Below, piece after piece: positions 29,876-38,666 of a stretch of 64,000 nucleotides of DNA (positions within the stretch are counted from its first letter, which is position 1; the number at the start of each line of letters is the position of its first letter). Made by a program: the position numbers and the translations under genes. The DNA comes from CAVVAY01 sp963746465 (GTDB taxonomy: Bacteria; Actinomycetota; Actinomycetes; JACCUZ01). The stretch spans positions 186,001 through 250,000 of the forward strand of contig CAVVAY010000007.1 of assembly GCA_963746465.1 (NCBI GenBank). The letters run 5' to 3'. Below the pieces are notes generated by a model, which saw only the letters and a program-made list of their open reading frames with translations, had not been told where the DNA came from and ran no database searches.

Positions 29876-29949
29876 GCGGGTGTAGTTCAATGGCAGAACA
29901 TCAGCTTCCCAAGCTGACAGTGCGAGTTCGATTCTCGTCACCCGCTCCA
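29876..29949 (+). tRNA. tRNA-Gly (anticodon CCC)
   Basis: The cloverleaf is clear. The acceptor is GCGGGTG/CACCCGC, the D arm contains GTTCAATGGCAGAAC, and the anticodon stem TCAGC/GCTGA encloses loop TTCCCAA with anticodon CCC. The T arm contains the GTTCGATTC loop, and the 3' CCA is encoded. TAGCAT at 29853-29858 is a plausible -10. It reads divergently from dcd. Confidence 0.95.
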
Positions 29950-30147
29950 GCCACTGGGCCCGCGGACGTCTTCGAGTGTCGGGTTTCGAAGCTCGAGGTC
30001 GGGTCAGTCCACCTCCGGGCGACGGGGTGAAGCAGCCGCCCATGAGCCCGGCTGGCTCCCGGCCTCACGGGCGGGGGTCGGTCGGGCTCCCCCGCCACTT
30101 GGGGCGGGTCCACGTTTGCCTCGCCCGACGGCGGTCACTCTGGCCGT

Positions 30148-30330
30148 ATGCCGGAGATTCCAGAGAAGAGGCAGTCCGTCCGACCCCCGCGTCCGATCCT
30201 GCTCGCCGCCTTGGCGGCCCTTGGCGTGCTCGTCATCGTCTGGGTCGCCGTGACCGCGGCGGTCGGCTGGGGCGGTGACGACTGCGCCACGAAGCCCGAG
30301 ACCGGGGCCGCCTCGGGCAACTGCCGATGA
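30148..30330 (+). CDS. Small single-pass membrane protein
   Basis: A 60-aa protein. It has a basic N-terminal segment (PEKRQSVRPPRP), one hydrophobic helix (about 18-40), and a short outer tail with two Cys (DDCATKP and GNCR). It starts at ATG 30148; the hexamer CACTCT lies six bases upstream. No family is recognised. Confidence 0.5.
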   Translation: MPEIPEKRQSVRPPRPILLAALAALGVLVIVWVAVTAAVGWGGDDCATKPETGAASGNCR

Positions 30331-30423
30331 GGTGCCCGCCTGCGACACATCCTCGCCGATCAACAAGAGGCATGGCCTCACGGTGACAGGTATGCGCCGC
30401 CGCAATGTGGGCATGCCGCCCGG

Positions 30424-31113
30424 ATGGAGAACGTCGCTGACCTGGCGCGGATCGGCCTCGCCCACCGCGACCTCGACGAGGTGCTGCAGGAGATCGCCGA
30501 GGTCGCCAACAAGGCACTCCCCGGCGCCGAGTCCACCTCGATCACCCTGATCCGGGGCGGGCGCCCGTTCACCGCGGCGCACGTGGGCCAGCTGGCCCTT
30601 GATGCGGACGAGCTGCAGTACGAGCAGGGGCACGGGCCGTGCATGGACGCCGGCCGGACCGGCTCCGTCCTCGTCGTCGAGGACATGCGGGTGGACGACC
30701 GCTGGCCCGACTACGCGGCCCGGGTGACCGAGCGCGGCGTCCGCAGCTCGATGTCGACCCCCCTTCCCTATCAGGGCGCGACCATCGGGGCGCTCAACGT
30801 CTATGCGACCACACCAGGCGCGTTCGGCTCCGACGACGTCGCCGTCGCCGAGGAGGTCGCCGCCTACATCGCCGTGGCTGTGGCGAACGCCGACGCGCAC
30901 GCCGAGGCGCGGCAGGTTGCCGAGCAGATGCGCGAGGCGATGGAGTCCCGCTCGGTGATCGACATGGCCAAGGGGATGCTGATGGCCCAGCACGGTTGCA
31001 GCTCGGACGAGGCGTTCACGATCCTCAGCCACGCATCGCAGCGCAGCAACCGCAAGTTGCGCGACATCGCCCGGGCGATGGTCGACCGATCAGTGGGTAG
31101 CCACCTGAGCTGA
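30424..31113 (+). CDS. GAF-ANTAR domain regulator
   Basis: A 229-aa protein. It has an N-terminal GAF sensor domain (about 10-155; YEQGHGPCMDAGR and SSMSTPLPYQG are typical) and a C-terminal ANTAR helical domain (about 165-222; VIDMAKGMLMAQHGCSSDEAF and LRDIARAMV). ANTAR domains bind paired RNA hairpins and act as antiterminators; in actinobacteria the GAF-ANTAR type is a common stress and light/redox sensor. No histidine kinase is nearby. Its last 24 bases overlap the 3' end of the convergent STAS gene, which belongs to the same general signalling theme. Confidence 0.9.
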   Translation: MENVADLARIGLAHRDLDEVLQEIAEVANKALPGAESTSITLIRGGRPFTAAHVGQLALDADELQYEQGHGPCMDAGRTGSVLVVEDMRVDDRWPDYAARVTERGVRSSMSTPLPYQGATIGALNVYATTPGAFGSDDVAVAEEVAAYIAVAVANADAHAEARQVAEQMREAMESRSVIDMAKGMLMAQHGCSSDEAFTILSHASQRSNRKLRDIARAMVDRSVGSHLS

Positions 31114-31437
31114 CGGCTCGGGTGCCGCCATGAGCAGGGCTTCCAAGCCGCTGACCTGGAGCAACCGCCGCACCTGGTGCGAGGGTTCCACCACACCAAA
31201 ATCGGCGCCGAGCAGACCCGCTCGGCGCTTGCTGGCGATCAGCACATGAAGCCCGCTGCTGTCCATGAACGTGACGCCGGCCAGGTGCAACCGCACGCGC
31301 GCGCCCGGCGTCAGGTGCCGAAGCAGCTCGTCCCGCAGCCGGGGCCCGGTCTCGAGGTCGACCTCACCGCTGGCCACCACCGTGATCAGCGCGCCGGTTT
31401 CCTCGGAGCGGACGGTGAGGATGTCCTGCATGGTCAT
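31090..31437 (-). CDS. STAS-domain anti-sigma factor antagonist
   Basis: A 115-aa STAS protein of the SpoIIAA/RsbV type. Strand VASGEVDLETGPRLRDEL is followed by the VTFMDSSGLHVLI motif, whose Ser is the usual phosphorylation site. Family members free a sigma factor by binding its anti-sigma kinase. The ATG at 31437 is preceded by GGGAG; the in-frame ATG at 31449 is an alternative. The 3' ends of this gene and the GAF-ANTAR gene overlap by 24 bases. No partner kinase is encoded in the window. Confidence 0.88.
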   Translation of the reverse strand: MTMQDILTVRSEETGALITVVASGEVDLETGPRLRDELLRHLTPGARVRLHLAGVTFMDSSGLHVLIASKRRAGLLGADFGVVEPSHQVRRLLQVSGLEALLMAAPEPSAQVATH

Positions 31438-31585
31438 GGTGTCTCCCATTGACCGTGACCGCCCTGGGGGTGGCCAGCCCTTGAGCACGAGGGCAGGAGA
31501 GCCGAGCTGCTGTCTGCGCTCCGCTGCGATGTCCTGGCCGACATCTTGCCAGCGAGCGGGACATTTTGCCACCGCCGTGGGTTGG

Positions 31586-33064
31586 TCAGGACGTCCCTGC
31601 CAGCTCCTGCAACCTGGTCGCCCCCGTCTTCCAGGGCACTCCCATCAGCAGCAGCCGGCCGGACCCGCCGCCGGCCGGCGTCCCCAGCCACCCGTGGAAG
31701 ATCGTGCCGTCGACGTTGAGCACCTCTTCGCTCCAGCGCAGCGTGGTGCCGTCGCGGCCCACCACCGGCCGCGACCTGACGGGCAGCACCGCGCCGCTGG
31801 CGGTCCGGAGCCGCGACTCCTCCAGCGGCCGCGTCGTCATCCACAGGTAGGGCTGGTACGCCCGCTGCCCGACGTCCACCAGGCAGGTCGGCGCGAGACT
31901 GTCGGCCAGCACCACGGTGGGTGTGGTGGCCGTGCACGGGTCGAAGTCGGCGTCCCGGACGACCTGCCATCCGTCCGGCACCGTGAAGGTGACATCACCG
32001 ACGGGCAGAGTCTCGGACTGCTCCGTGACCTGGTTCCGCGGTTCTCCTTCGTCCAGAAGCCGGGCCGTCGCCGCTGGCGTGCCCGCCACCCGGCCCACGC
32101 CGCCCAGCTCCGAGAGGGCCGCCCGGCACCCCGCGGCATCCGTCGTCACGTCGACCCGGACCCAGCTGCCGTTGAGACGCTGCAGCCAGAAGGTCCGGGC
32201 GCTGATCGGCTTGCCGCAGGGCGGCAGCGACCGCCGTGCCGGACGCAGGTCGCGCAGCACCTTTCGAGCGTTGCGCTGGGTCCAGACCAGACCGCCGGGG
32301 GCCGCGTTGACGCTGCGCGGCTCGATCGTGAGGACGACCGCCCGTACGTCGTGCGGCAGCTGGTGCTGGCGGAACCGCTCACCACCCCGGACACCCACGC
32401 CCGATGCGGCCGTCAAAGCCTCGATCGGCACCCGCCACACGTCCTCGCCCTGCAGCGAGGGCACGACGGGCTTCTCCGGCCCGGTCCCGTGCGGGGCCAC
32501 GACGGCGAACCCGACGTCGTCGGTGCCGGCCACCACGTACGTCGCGAAGGCGTACGGCGCGTCGCCCCCCTGCTCGACCCATGCGGCCCGGTTGCCCACG
32601 GTCGTGGGTGACCCGCTGGTCCGCACCCGGTCGGCGAGCACGCGGTCGACCCGCCCGGCGACGAGGACCGGGCCGGTCATCGTGGGCCCTTCGCCGCCGG
32701 GGCACCGCAGGTCACCGATCGTCGCGTCGCGGTACACCGTGCGGGGCGTCAGGTTGCTGGCACAGGTCAAGGCGAGACCGCTGTCGTCGTAGTGCCATCC
32801 CGGCGGCAGGTCGACGGTGAGCTGGACCGGCCGGGGCGGCGCCGGGGCCGGGCTCGGGTCGTCACCGCTGGACAGCGCCACGGCGCCGCCGGCGACCAGC
32901 CCGCAGACCACCAGCCCGCCGATCAGCTCGCGCACGTGCCGCCGCAGCCGGGCGAACGGGGCCTGGTCGGCCCGGCGCAGGATCTCGTCGGTCGGCCGGT
33001 TGCTGGTGGGGGTGACCTGAGCCGCCCGGGTGAGGAGCATCTCGATGCGCTCGTCGTCGGTCAT
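31586..33064 (-). CDS. Membrane-anchored protein encoded with an ECF sigma factor
   Basis: A 492-aa protein. It has a cytoplasmic N-terminus of about 45 residues, one transmembrane helix (about 46-65) and a large extracellular part. The topology and the coupling to the sigma gene resemble actinobacterial proteins paired with SigE-family factors, but no zinc-binding anti-sigma motif is present and the extracellular domain is not recognised. Repeated short motifs (VDLPPGWHYDD and FTVPDGWQVVRD) suggest two related halves. The ATG overlaps the sigma stop (ATGA). It may act as anti-sigma or as a sensor (inference). Confidence 0.65.
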   Translation of the reverse strand: MTDDERIEMLLTRAAQVTPTSNRPTDEILRRADQAPFARLRRHVRELIGGLVVCGLVAGGAVALSSGDDPSPAPAPPRPVQLTVDLPPGWHYDDSGLALTCASNLTPRTVYRDATIGDLRCPGGEGPTMTGPVLVAGRVDRVLADRVRTSGSPTTVGNRAAWVEQGGDAPYAFATYVVAGTDDVGFAVVAPHGTGPEKPVVPSLQGEDVWRVPIEALTAASGVGVRGGERFRQHQLPHDVRAVVLTIEPRSVNAAPGGLVWTQRNARKVLRDLRPARRSLPPCGKPISARTFWLQRLNGSWVRVDVTTDAAGCRAALSELGGVGRVAGTPAATARLLDEGEPRNQVTEQSETLPVGDVTFTVPDGWQVVRDADFDPCTATTPTVVLADSLAPTCLVDVGQRAYQPYLWMTTRPLEESRLRTASGAVLPVRSRPVVGRDGTTLRWSEEVLNVDGTIFHGWLGTPAGGGSGRLLLMGVPWKTGATRLQELAGTS

Positions 33065-33576
33065 CGGGCACCTCCCACCGTCTCGTCCAGCAGGCCTCCT
33101 GCGCGCAGCGCGGTGATGGCCCTGCTGGCCCGGCTCTTGACCGTCCCGGTCGAGCAGCCCAGCTCGTGCGCGATCTCGGTCTCGGTGAGGTGGGCCCAGA
33201 ACCGCAGCACGAGGACGACCCGCTGCTGGGCCGGCAGCGTCGCCAGCGCCGCACGGACCGCGTCCGCCGTGTCGGCCCGGGCGAACGCGTCGGACCCGAC
33301 CCGGTCAATCACCTCCGGCAGCTGGTCGGACGGCCGCTCCCCCCACCACTTGCGCCGGGACGCCCGCCAGGCGGCGTGGGTCATAACCTTTCGGGTGTAG
33401 GCCTCGGGGTCGCCCTCGCCGAGCCCCACCCGGGTCCAGGCGCGCAGCGTCTTGATCAGTGACTCCTGGACGAGGTCCTCGCCCCGTCCGAGGTCGCCGA
33501 CGAGCAGCGTCCCGAACCGGACGAGGGAGGGATAGCGCGCCTCCACGAAGGCGCGGAACCCGTACGGCTCGTGCAC
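33061..33576 (-). CDS. SigE-family ECF RNA polymerase sigma factor
   Basis: A 171-aa ECF sigma factor. Region 2 is at residues 10-75 (GEDLVQESLIKTLRAW) and region 4 at 105-160 (LPAQQRVVLVLRFWAHLTETEIA, helix-turn-helix GCSTGTVKSRASRA). The sequence has the features of the actinobacterial SigE family (TIGR02983-like). The start is GTG at 33576. The downstream membrane-protein gene overlaps it by four bases, so the two are co-translated. Confidence 0.9.
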   Translation of the reverse strand: MHEPYGFRAFVEARYPSLVRFGTLLVGDLGRGEDLVQESLIKTLRAWTRVGLGEGDPEAYTRKVMTHAAWRASRRKWWGERPSDQLPEVIDRVGSDAFARADTADAVRAALATLPAQQRVVLVLRFWAHLTETEIAHELGCSTGTVKSRASRAITALRAGGLLDETVGGAR

Positions 33577-33643
33577 CGGCCCTCCCTCCCCGTCGACCTG
33601 GATCGCCGGTCCTGCGTTCGGCAGTGTGCCAGCGATCTGAGCA

Positions 33644-34444
33644 TCAGCTCAGCGCTTCCCGGAAGGCCTTCCTGTACGCCGGCTGGACCGAGGGGTGCAC
33701 CCTGACCGGCGACCCGAACGAGAGCACGACCCGGCCGACCCGGTAGGCGTGGTCATCTGCGTTGGCCACGTACGCCGTCGCAGCGTCCCGGTCGCTGAAC
33801 ACGATGACGTCGGCATTGCTCGAGCCAACCATGTCCACGGCGCCCGGGATCTCGGCGGCCCGGCCCCAGCGGACGCCGCCGGCGTCCTCCAGGTGCGCCT
33901 CGCGCATGAGCAGGCCCTTCGACGCGAGGTAGGTGGCGGCCCGGACCGCGTCCGGCATGGCCGCCCGGTGCGTACGCCGGTACTCGCGCAGCGCGGTGCG
34001 ATATGCCTTCTGCCCGGCCGGCCTCACCCGGGCCGGGCTGCCGAACGACAGCACCATCCGGCCGTACGCCGAGGCCGCGTCATCGGCGCCGCCGACGTAG
34101 TCGTCGGCCTGCTTCGCGGTCCCGAAGACCATCACCGATGCGTCCTTGGTCGCGACCATCTGCTGGCAGCCGAGCTCGGCCACGTGGGTGCACAGCCCGC
34201 CCCGGACGACGGTTCGCGGACCTTCGTCGTGCAGGTTCAGCAGGAACACGTCGTCGTGCCGGGTCATCCGCTCGGCGATCGTGGACGCGGCCGGGACCGA
34301 GGTGGTGGCGACGGCGCTCGACCCCGGGCTCGCGGCTCGCGGAACGACGGCGGCGTGCACCGGCACGGCCAGCGATGCGGTCGCGGCGACGGCGACAGCC
34401 AGGCGGGCGGCGTTGCCGAGGGTGGATGTGGCGCGGGTGGTCAT
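33644..34444 (-). CDS. Secreted protein with duplicated module
   Basis: A 266-aa exported protein. It has a signal peptide (TRATSTLGNAARLAVAVAAT, then an Ala-rich cut site). The mature part contains two related copies of about 85 residues; matching segments are VMVFGTAKQADDYVG with VLSFGSPARVRP, and VIVFSDRDAATAYVA with VLSFGSPVRVHP. A Cys pair (GLCTHVAELGC) lies near the start of the first copy. No family is recognised. The ATG at 34444 follows GGAGA. It lies just upstream of the ECF sigma gene on the same strand. Confidence 0.7.
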   Translation of the reverse strand: MTTRATSTLGNAARLAVAVAATASLAVPVHAAVVPRAASPGSSAVATTSVPAASTIAERMTRHDDVFLLNLHDEGPRTVVRGGLCTHVAELGCQQMVATKDASVMVFGTAKQADDYVGGADDAASAYGRMVLSFGSPARVRPAGQKAYRTALREYRRTHRAAMPDAVRAATYLASKGLLMREAHLEDAGGVRWGRAAEIPGAVDMVGSSNADVIVFSDRDAATAYVANADDHAYRVGRVVLSFGSPVRVHPSVQPAYRKAFREALS

Positions 34445-34541
34445 GGCGTCTCCGGAGTCGCGGCGGCAGCCTGTCTGCCGGCCTCGACACCCAGAAGGCC
34501 CTGGCACCGGCCCGGGGTTCCACCGGATCCGAACTTCAGGC

Positions 34542-35330
34542 TCACACGCCCGGGAAGGCCTTCCGCAGGTCGTCGAGGTCGACGCCCTCTGCGAGCACGG
34601 AATCCGGTGTGTGGTCGGGGTCCAGCCGCCCGTAGACCAGCCGGACGAAGGCTGCGGCGGGCAGCCGCAGCACCGGCAGGTCGGGGTCGATGTCGCCTGG
34701 TCGCGTCACCTCCAGCCGTGAGCCGTCGACGCTGCCGCTGAGCAGGAGCGTCCGGTCCGGATGGGTCGTCTCGATCCGCACCCGGGAGCCGTCGGGCATC
34801 CGACCGACCCAGGCGACCATCTGGTCCAGCCCGTCCACGATGAGTGCCGCCGCGTCCTCAGCCAGCTCGGCGGCGGGATCCAGACCCGCGATGACGTCCC
34901 AGGTGTGCAGGACGTGCTCGCCGAGGCGCAGCCGAGCCACGCCCGCCAGGTCCCGCTCGGCGCCGAACAGGTCCAGCCGCCATGACCCGTCGTCAGCCGC
35001 GGCGACCTCGGCGAGCCGGTCCAGGAATGCGACGTCGGCAGCCACGGCGTCGCGGACCTGCAGCTCCGCGGTTCGCGCGTCCCACCGGTCCCAGATCGGC
35101 TTGTCCTCCTCGGCGCCAGGTGCGGGCGTCCCGCGCAGCCCAGCTTCGAGCACCAGGGTGAAGATCTCGGCGCCCGACCCCAGGTGTGACAGCACCTGGG
35201 CGATAGACCACGAGTGGTACGACGGTCGCTCCACGTCGTCGCCGGCCAACCCCTCGACAGCTGCCGCCAACCGGTCGTGCGACTGCCGCAGGGTTGCGAG
35301 AAGCTCGTCGACAGCTGGCGCAACGGTCAC
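34542..35330 (-). CDS. Mycothiol-dependent maleylpyruvate-isomerase-like (DinB fold) protein
   Basis: A 262-aa protein of the actinobacterial maleylpyruvate isomerase / TIGR03083 group. It has the DinB four-helix bundle with metal-ligand His residues in AQVLSHLG and GEHVLHTWD, then the MDMPI C-terminal domain (about 170-262). Family members use mycothiol for S-transfer or isomerisation. The natural substrate is unknown. It starts with GTG at 35330. A second, more distant member is encoded at 52.2 kb. Confidence 0.8.
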   Translation of the reverse strand: MTVAPAVDELLATLRQSHDRLAAAVEGLAGDDVERPSYHSWSIAQVLSHLGSGAEIFTLVLEAGLRGTPAPGAEEDKPIWDRWDARTAELQVRDAVAADVAFLDRLAEVAAADDGSWRLDLFGAERDLAGVARLRLGEHVLHTWDVIAGLDPAAELAEDAAALIVDGLDQMVAWVGRMPDGSRVRIETTHPDRTLLLSGSVDGSRLEVTRPGDIDPDLPVLRLPAAAFVRLVYGRLDPDHTPDSVLAEGVDLDDLRKAFPGV

Positions 35331-35393
35331 GACACCAGCAACCCGGTCGGACCGGGCGCTGTTCCCGGTGTCGGCCGAGGCCGCGACGCGTGA

Positions 35394-35993
35394 TCAGCCG
35401 GTGACGATGGCCCCCTGGGCCTCCGCGATGTGCAGCGCCAGGGTCGAGTCGATCGTGCTGCCGTTCCACTCCAGGCCGGCGAGGTCGACGTCGGTGAGGT
35501 CGGCGCCCACCAGGTCGGTCTCCTCGAGCCGGACGCTGCGCACCGTCGCGCGGGTCAGGTCGACGTCGCGCAGCACGGCGTGCCGCAGGTCGGCCTCCGC
35601 GAGATCGGCCTCGACCAGCCGCAGCCCGGACAGGTCCACGCCGGACAGGTTCGCGCCGCGCAGCGACACGTAGGACCAGTTGCCGCCCTCGACGGTCATC
35701 GGCCGCAGCTTCGCCCCGGAGAAGGACGAGCCGACGAGCTTGCAGCCGCGCAGGGTCGCCGCGAAGAACGAGGTCCGGGTGAACCGGCAGCCGGTGAACG
35801 ACGTCCCGTCGTGCGTCGAGGCGTTGAGCAGGCCGCCGCGGAACTCGCAGTCGTCGAACCGGGCGCCGCGGGTGATGACCTCGGTGAGGTCGGCGTCGAC
35901 GAACTCGCAACCGACGAAGACGCTGGCGCCGAGGTCCTCGCCGTACCAGTCGACCCGCGGGAACCGCTCACCCTCCGCCTTCCGCACCGCCAT
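35394..35993 (-). CDS. Pentapeptide-repeat protein
   Basis: A 199-aa protein built mostly of A(D/N)LxX pentads (GANLSGVDLSGLRLVEADLAEADLR and neighbours, residues 25-180), forming a right-handed quadrilateral beta-helix. Similar proteins (MfpA, Qnr) mimic DNA and bind gyrase, but many have no known role. It starts one base before the paaK stop on the same strand, so it is probably co-transcribed downstream of paaK. Confidence 0.88.
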   Translation of the reverse strand: MAVRKAEGERFPRVDWYGEDLGASVFVGCEFVDADLTEVITRGARFDDCEFRGGLLNASTHDGTSFTGCRFTRTSFFAATLRGCKLVGSSFSGAKLRPMTVEGGNWSYVSLRGANLSGVDLSGLRLVEADLAEADLRHAVLRDVDLTRATVRSVRLEETDLVGADLTDVDLAGLEWNGSTIDSTLALHIAEAQGAIVTG

Positions 35994-35994
35994 C

Positions 35995-37299
35995 TCAGCC
36001 GGTCCGCTCGTCGACGATGCGACGCATCTTGCCGACCGAGCGCTCGATGCCGTCGGGCTCGACCACCTCGACCGCGACGGTCACGCCGACGGTGGCCTTC
36101 ATCCGCTCGGCCAGCACGTGACCCGCATGCTCGGCCTGCGCCGGCGAGGCAAGCGGGCGGCGCTCGACCCGAACGGTCATCGCGTCCAGCCGCCCGTCGC
36201 GGCGCAGCACGCACTGGAAGTGCGGGGACAGCTCGGGGATGCGCAGGATCAGCTCCTCGACCTGGGTCGGGAACAGGTTGACCCCACGCAGGATGATCAT
36301 GTCGTCCGACCGGCCGGTCACCTTCTCCATCCGGCGCATCGGCCGTGCGGTGCCGGGCAGCAGCCGGGTGAGGTCGCGGGTCCGGTAGCGGATCACCGGC
36401 ATCGCCTCCTTGGTCAGCGAGGTGAACACCAGCTCCCCCTTCTCGCCGTCCGGCAGCACGTCGTCGGTGAGCGGGTCGACGACCTCGGGAAAGAAGTGGT
36501 CCTCCCAGACGTGCAGCCCGTCCTTGGTGTCCACGCACTCCTGGGCGACACCTGGCCCCATCACCTCGGAGAGGCCGTAGATGTCGACTGCGTGCATGTC
36601 CAGCCGTTGCTCGAGCTCGCGTCGCATGTCGTCGGTCCACGGCTCGGCGCCGAAGACGCCGACGCGCAACGACGTGCTGCGCGGGTCGACGCCTTGTCGT
36701 TCCATCTCGTCGACGATCGCGAGCATGTACGACGGAGTCACCATGATGATCTCGGGCTCGAAGTCGCGGATGAGCAGCACCTGCCGCTCGGTCATGCCGC
36801 CGGACACCGGGATGACCGTGCAACCCAGGGCCTCGGCGCCGTAGTGCGCGCCAAGGCCGCCGGTGAACAGCCCGTAGCCGTAGGCCACGTGCACCCGGTC
36901 GCCGGCCCGGCCGCCGGCCGCCCGGATGGACCGGGCCATCACTGTCGACCAGGTCGTGATGTCTTTCGCGGTGTAGCCGACCACGGTCGGCCGCCCGGTC
37001 GTGCCGGACGAGGCGTGCAACCGGGACACCTGCTCGCGCGGGACGGCGAACATGCCGAACGGGTAGTTCTCCCGAAGGTCCGCCTTCGTCGTGAACGGGA
37101 ACCGGCGCAGGTCCTCCAGCGACCCACAGTCGTCGGGGTGCACGTCAGCCGCGTCGAACGCCTTCCGGTAGTGCGCGACGTTGTCGTAGGCGTGCCGCAG
37201 GGTCCACTGCAGCCGCTCGAGCTGCAGCGCCCGCAGCTCGTCCACCGACCCGCGTTCCACCGGTTCGAGCGTCGAGGGGTCCGGCGTCCGGTCCTGCAT
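35995..37299 (-). CDS. paaK: Phenylacetate-CoA ligase
   Basis: A 434-aa adenylate-forming ligase that matches PaaK along its length: the P-loop HASSGTTGRPTVVGYT, the IYGLSEVMGPGV motif, the adenylation segment TGRSDDMIILRGVNLFPTQVE, and the C-terminal GIERSVGKMRRIVD with the catalytic Lys. It activates phenylacetate to phenylacetyl-CoA with ATP, the entry step of aerobic phenylacetate degradation. The ATG at 37299 has GAGGAG upstream. No other paa genes are in the window. Confidence 0.95.
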   Translation of the reverse strand: MQDRTPDPSTLEPVERGSVDELRALQLERLQWTLRHAYDNVAHYRKAFDAADVHPDDCGSLEDLRRFPFTTKADLRENYPFGMFAVPREQVSRLHASSGTTGRPTVVGYTAKDITTWSTVMARSIRAAGGRAGDRVHVAYGYGLFTGGLGAHYGAEALGCTVIPVSGGMTERQVLLIRDFEPEIIMVTPSYMLAIVDEMERQGVDPRSTSLRVGVFGAEPWTDDMRRELEQRLDMHAVDIYGLSEVMGPGVAQECVDTKDGLHVWEDHFFPEVVDPLTDDVLPDGEKGELVFTSLTKEAMPVIRYRTRDLTRLLPGTARPMRRMEKVTGRSDDMIILRGVNLFPTQVEELILRIPELSPHFQCVLRRDGRLDAMTVRVERRPLASPAQAEHAGHVLAERMKATVGVTVAVEVVEPDGIERSVGKMRRIVDERTG

Positions 37300-37367
37300 C
37301 GCTGCCTCCTCGGGTCGACGAAGATCGGTGGCGCTCCAGGGCCGAGGCTGCCACGCTGCCAGGCGCC

Positions 37368-38666
37368 ATGACCAACCCGCCCGCCAGCCCTCCCCGCCGA
37401 CTTCGGCCGCGGTTGCCCGCCGTGCTGCGCGACGAGCCGCAGTACCGCCTGCTGTTCACCGGTCAGGTGCTCTCGATCCTCGGCGACCGGGTCACCGGTG
37501 TCGTGCTGCCGTTCGCGGTGCTCTCCATCGGCGGCGACGTGGGCGACGTGGCCATCGTCTCGGCCGCGCAGTTCCTGCCGTTCGCGGTCCTGGCCCTGCC
37601 GGCCGGCGTCTGGGCCGACCGCTACAACCGCAAGCTGATCCTGATCGCCTCCGACGTGGCGCGGTTCGTCACCCAGCTCACCGCGGGAGTGCTGCTGCTC
37701 TCCGGCAACGCCCACGTCACGCACCTGGTGGCGCTCGCTGCCGTCTACGGCGCGGCCGACGCGTTCTTCGCCCCCGCGTTCACCGGCCTGCTGCCGGGCA
37801 CCGTGGCGCCGGTCAACCTGCAACCGGCCAACGCGCTGCGCGGTCTGAGCTATTCGACCGGCTCGATCGTCGGCCCGGTCCTCGGCGGCGCGCTGGTGGC
37901 GTTCGCCGGTGGCCCGGGCGGCGCGATGCTGTTCGACGCCGGCACCTTCGCGGTCTCGATCGCGTGTCTCATCCCGCTCCGGCCCCGGATGGTCGCCGAG
38001 GTCCTGCACGACGAGGACCCGAAGGCCTCGACGGCGCACTTCCTCACCAGCCTCAAGGAGGGCTGGTCCGAGGTGCGCAGCCGCCCGTGGGTCACCGCCT
38101 TCCTGGGCGGCATGGCGTCGTACCACGTCATCGTCCTGCCGGCGATCTTCGTGCTCGGGCCGGTGCTCGCCGAGGACGAGATGAACGGCGCCCGGTCGTG
38201 GGCGATCATCACCGCCGGCTTCGGCCTCGGCTGCGTGCTCGGCGACCTGCTGCTGCTGCGCTGGAAGCCGCGGTTCGCGCTGCGGGTGGCCAGCCTGATG
38301 CTGATCGGCGCGTCCTGCCAGGCCGCGTTCATCGGCAGCGGGCTGGGCGTCTGGGCGATCGCCGGGCTCGAGGTGCTCGCCGGGATCTGCGTGACCGGCA
38401 CCTTCACCCTGTGGGAGACCTCGCTGCAGGAGCACGTGCCCGACCGCGCGCTGTCCCGGGTGTCCAGCTACGACTACCTCACCAGCGCCGGCCTGATCCC
38501 GGTGGGCAACCTGACGATCGGTGCGGTCAGCGCCGCCGCCGGCGTACGACCCTCGTTGTTCGCCATGACGGCGGTGGGGGTGACCGCGGCGGCGCTGATC
38601 GCGAGCGTCCCGTCGGTACGCCGACTGCCTCGCGGCACGGCAGCGCCGGAGGCCGCGACGGGCTAG
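37368..38666 (+). CDS. MFS transporter
   Basis: A 432-aa major facilitator with about 12 transmembrane helices. It has the loop motif GVWADRYNRKLIL and the MFS_3/EntS-like pattern (FFAPAFTGLLPGTV, LRGLSYSTGSIVGPVLGG). It is a likely drug or siderophore exporter with unknown substrate. It is divergent from paaK by 68 bases. The TAG stop shares CTAG with the stop of the convergent NUDIX gene. Confidence 0.88.
   Translation: MTNPPASPPRRLRPRLPAVLRDEPQYRLLFTGQVLSILGDRVTGVVLPFAVLSIGGDVGDVAIVSAAQFLPFAVLALPAGVWADRYNRKLILIASDVARFVTQLTAGVLLLSGNAHVTHLVALAAVYGAADAFFAPAFTGLLPGTVAPVNLQPANALRGLSYSTGSIVGPVLGGALVAFAGGPGGAMLFDAGTFAVSIACLIPLRPRMVAEVLHDEDPKASTAHFLTSLKEGWSEVRSRPWVTAFLGGMASYHVIVLPAIFVLGPVLAEDEMNGARSWAIITAGFGLGCVLGDLLLLRWKPRFALRVASLMLIGASCQAAFIGSGLGVWAIAGLEVLAGICVTGTFTLWETSLQEHVPDRALSRVSSYDYLTSAGLIPVGNLTIGAVSAAAGVRPSLFAMTAVGVTAAALIASVPSVRRLPRGTAAPEAATG

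Noticed and set aside
29950..30147. Possible attachment site after tRNA-Gly
   Set aside because: No copy of the tRNA 3' end and no integrase or phage gene was found in the window.
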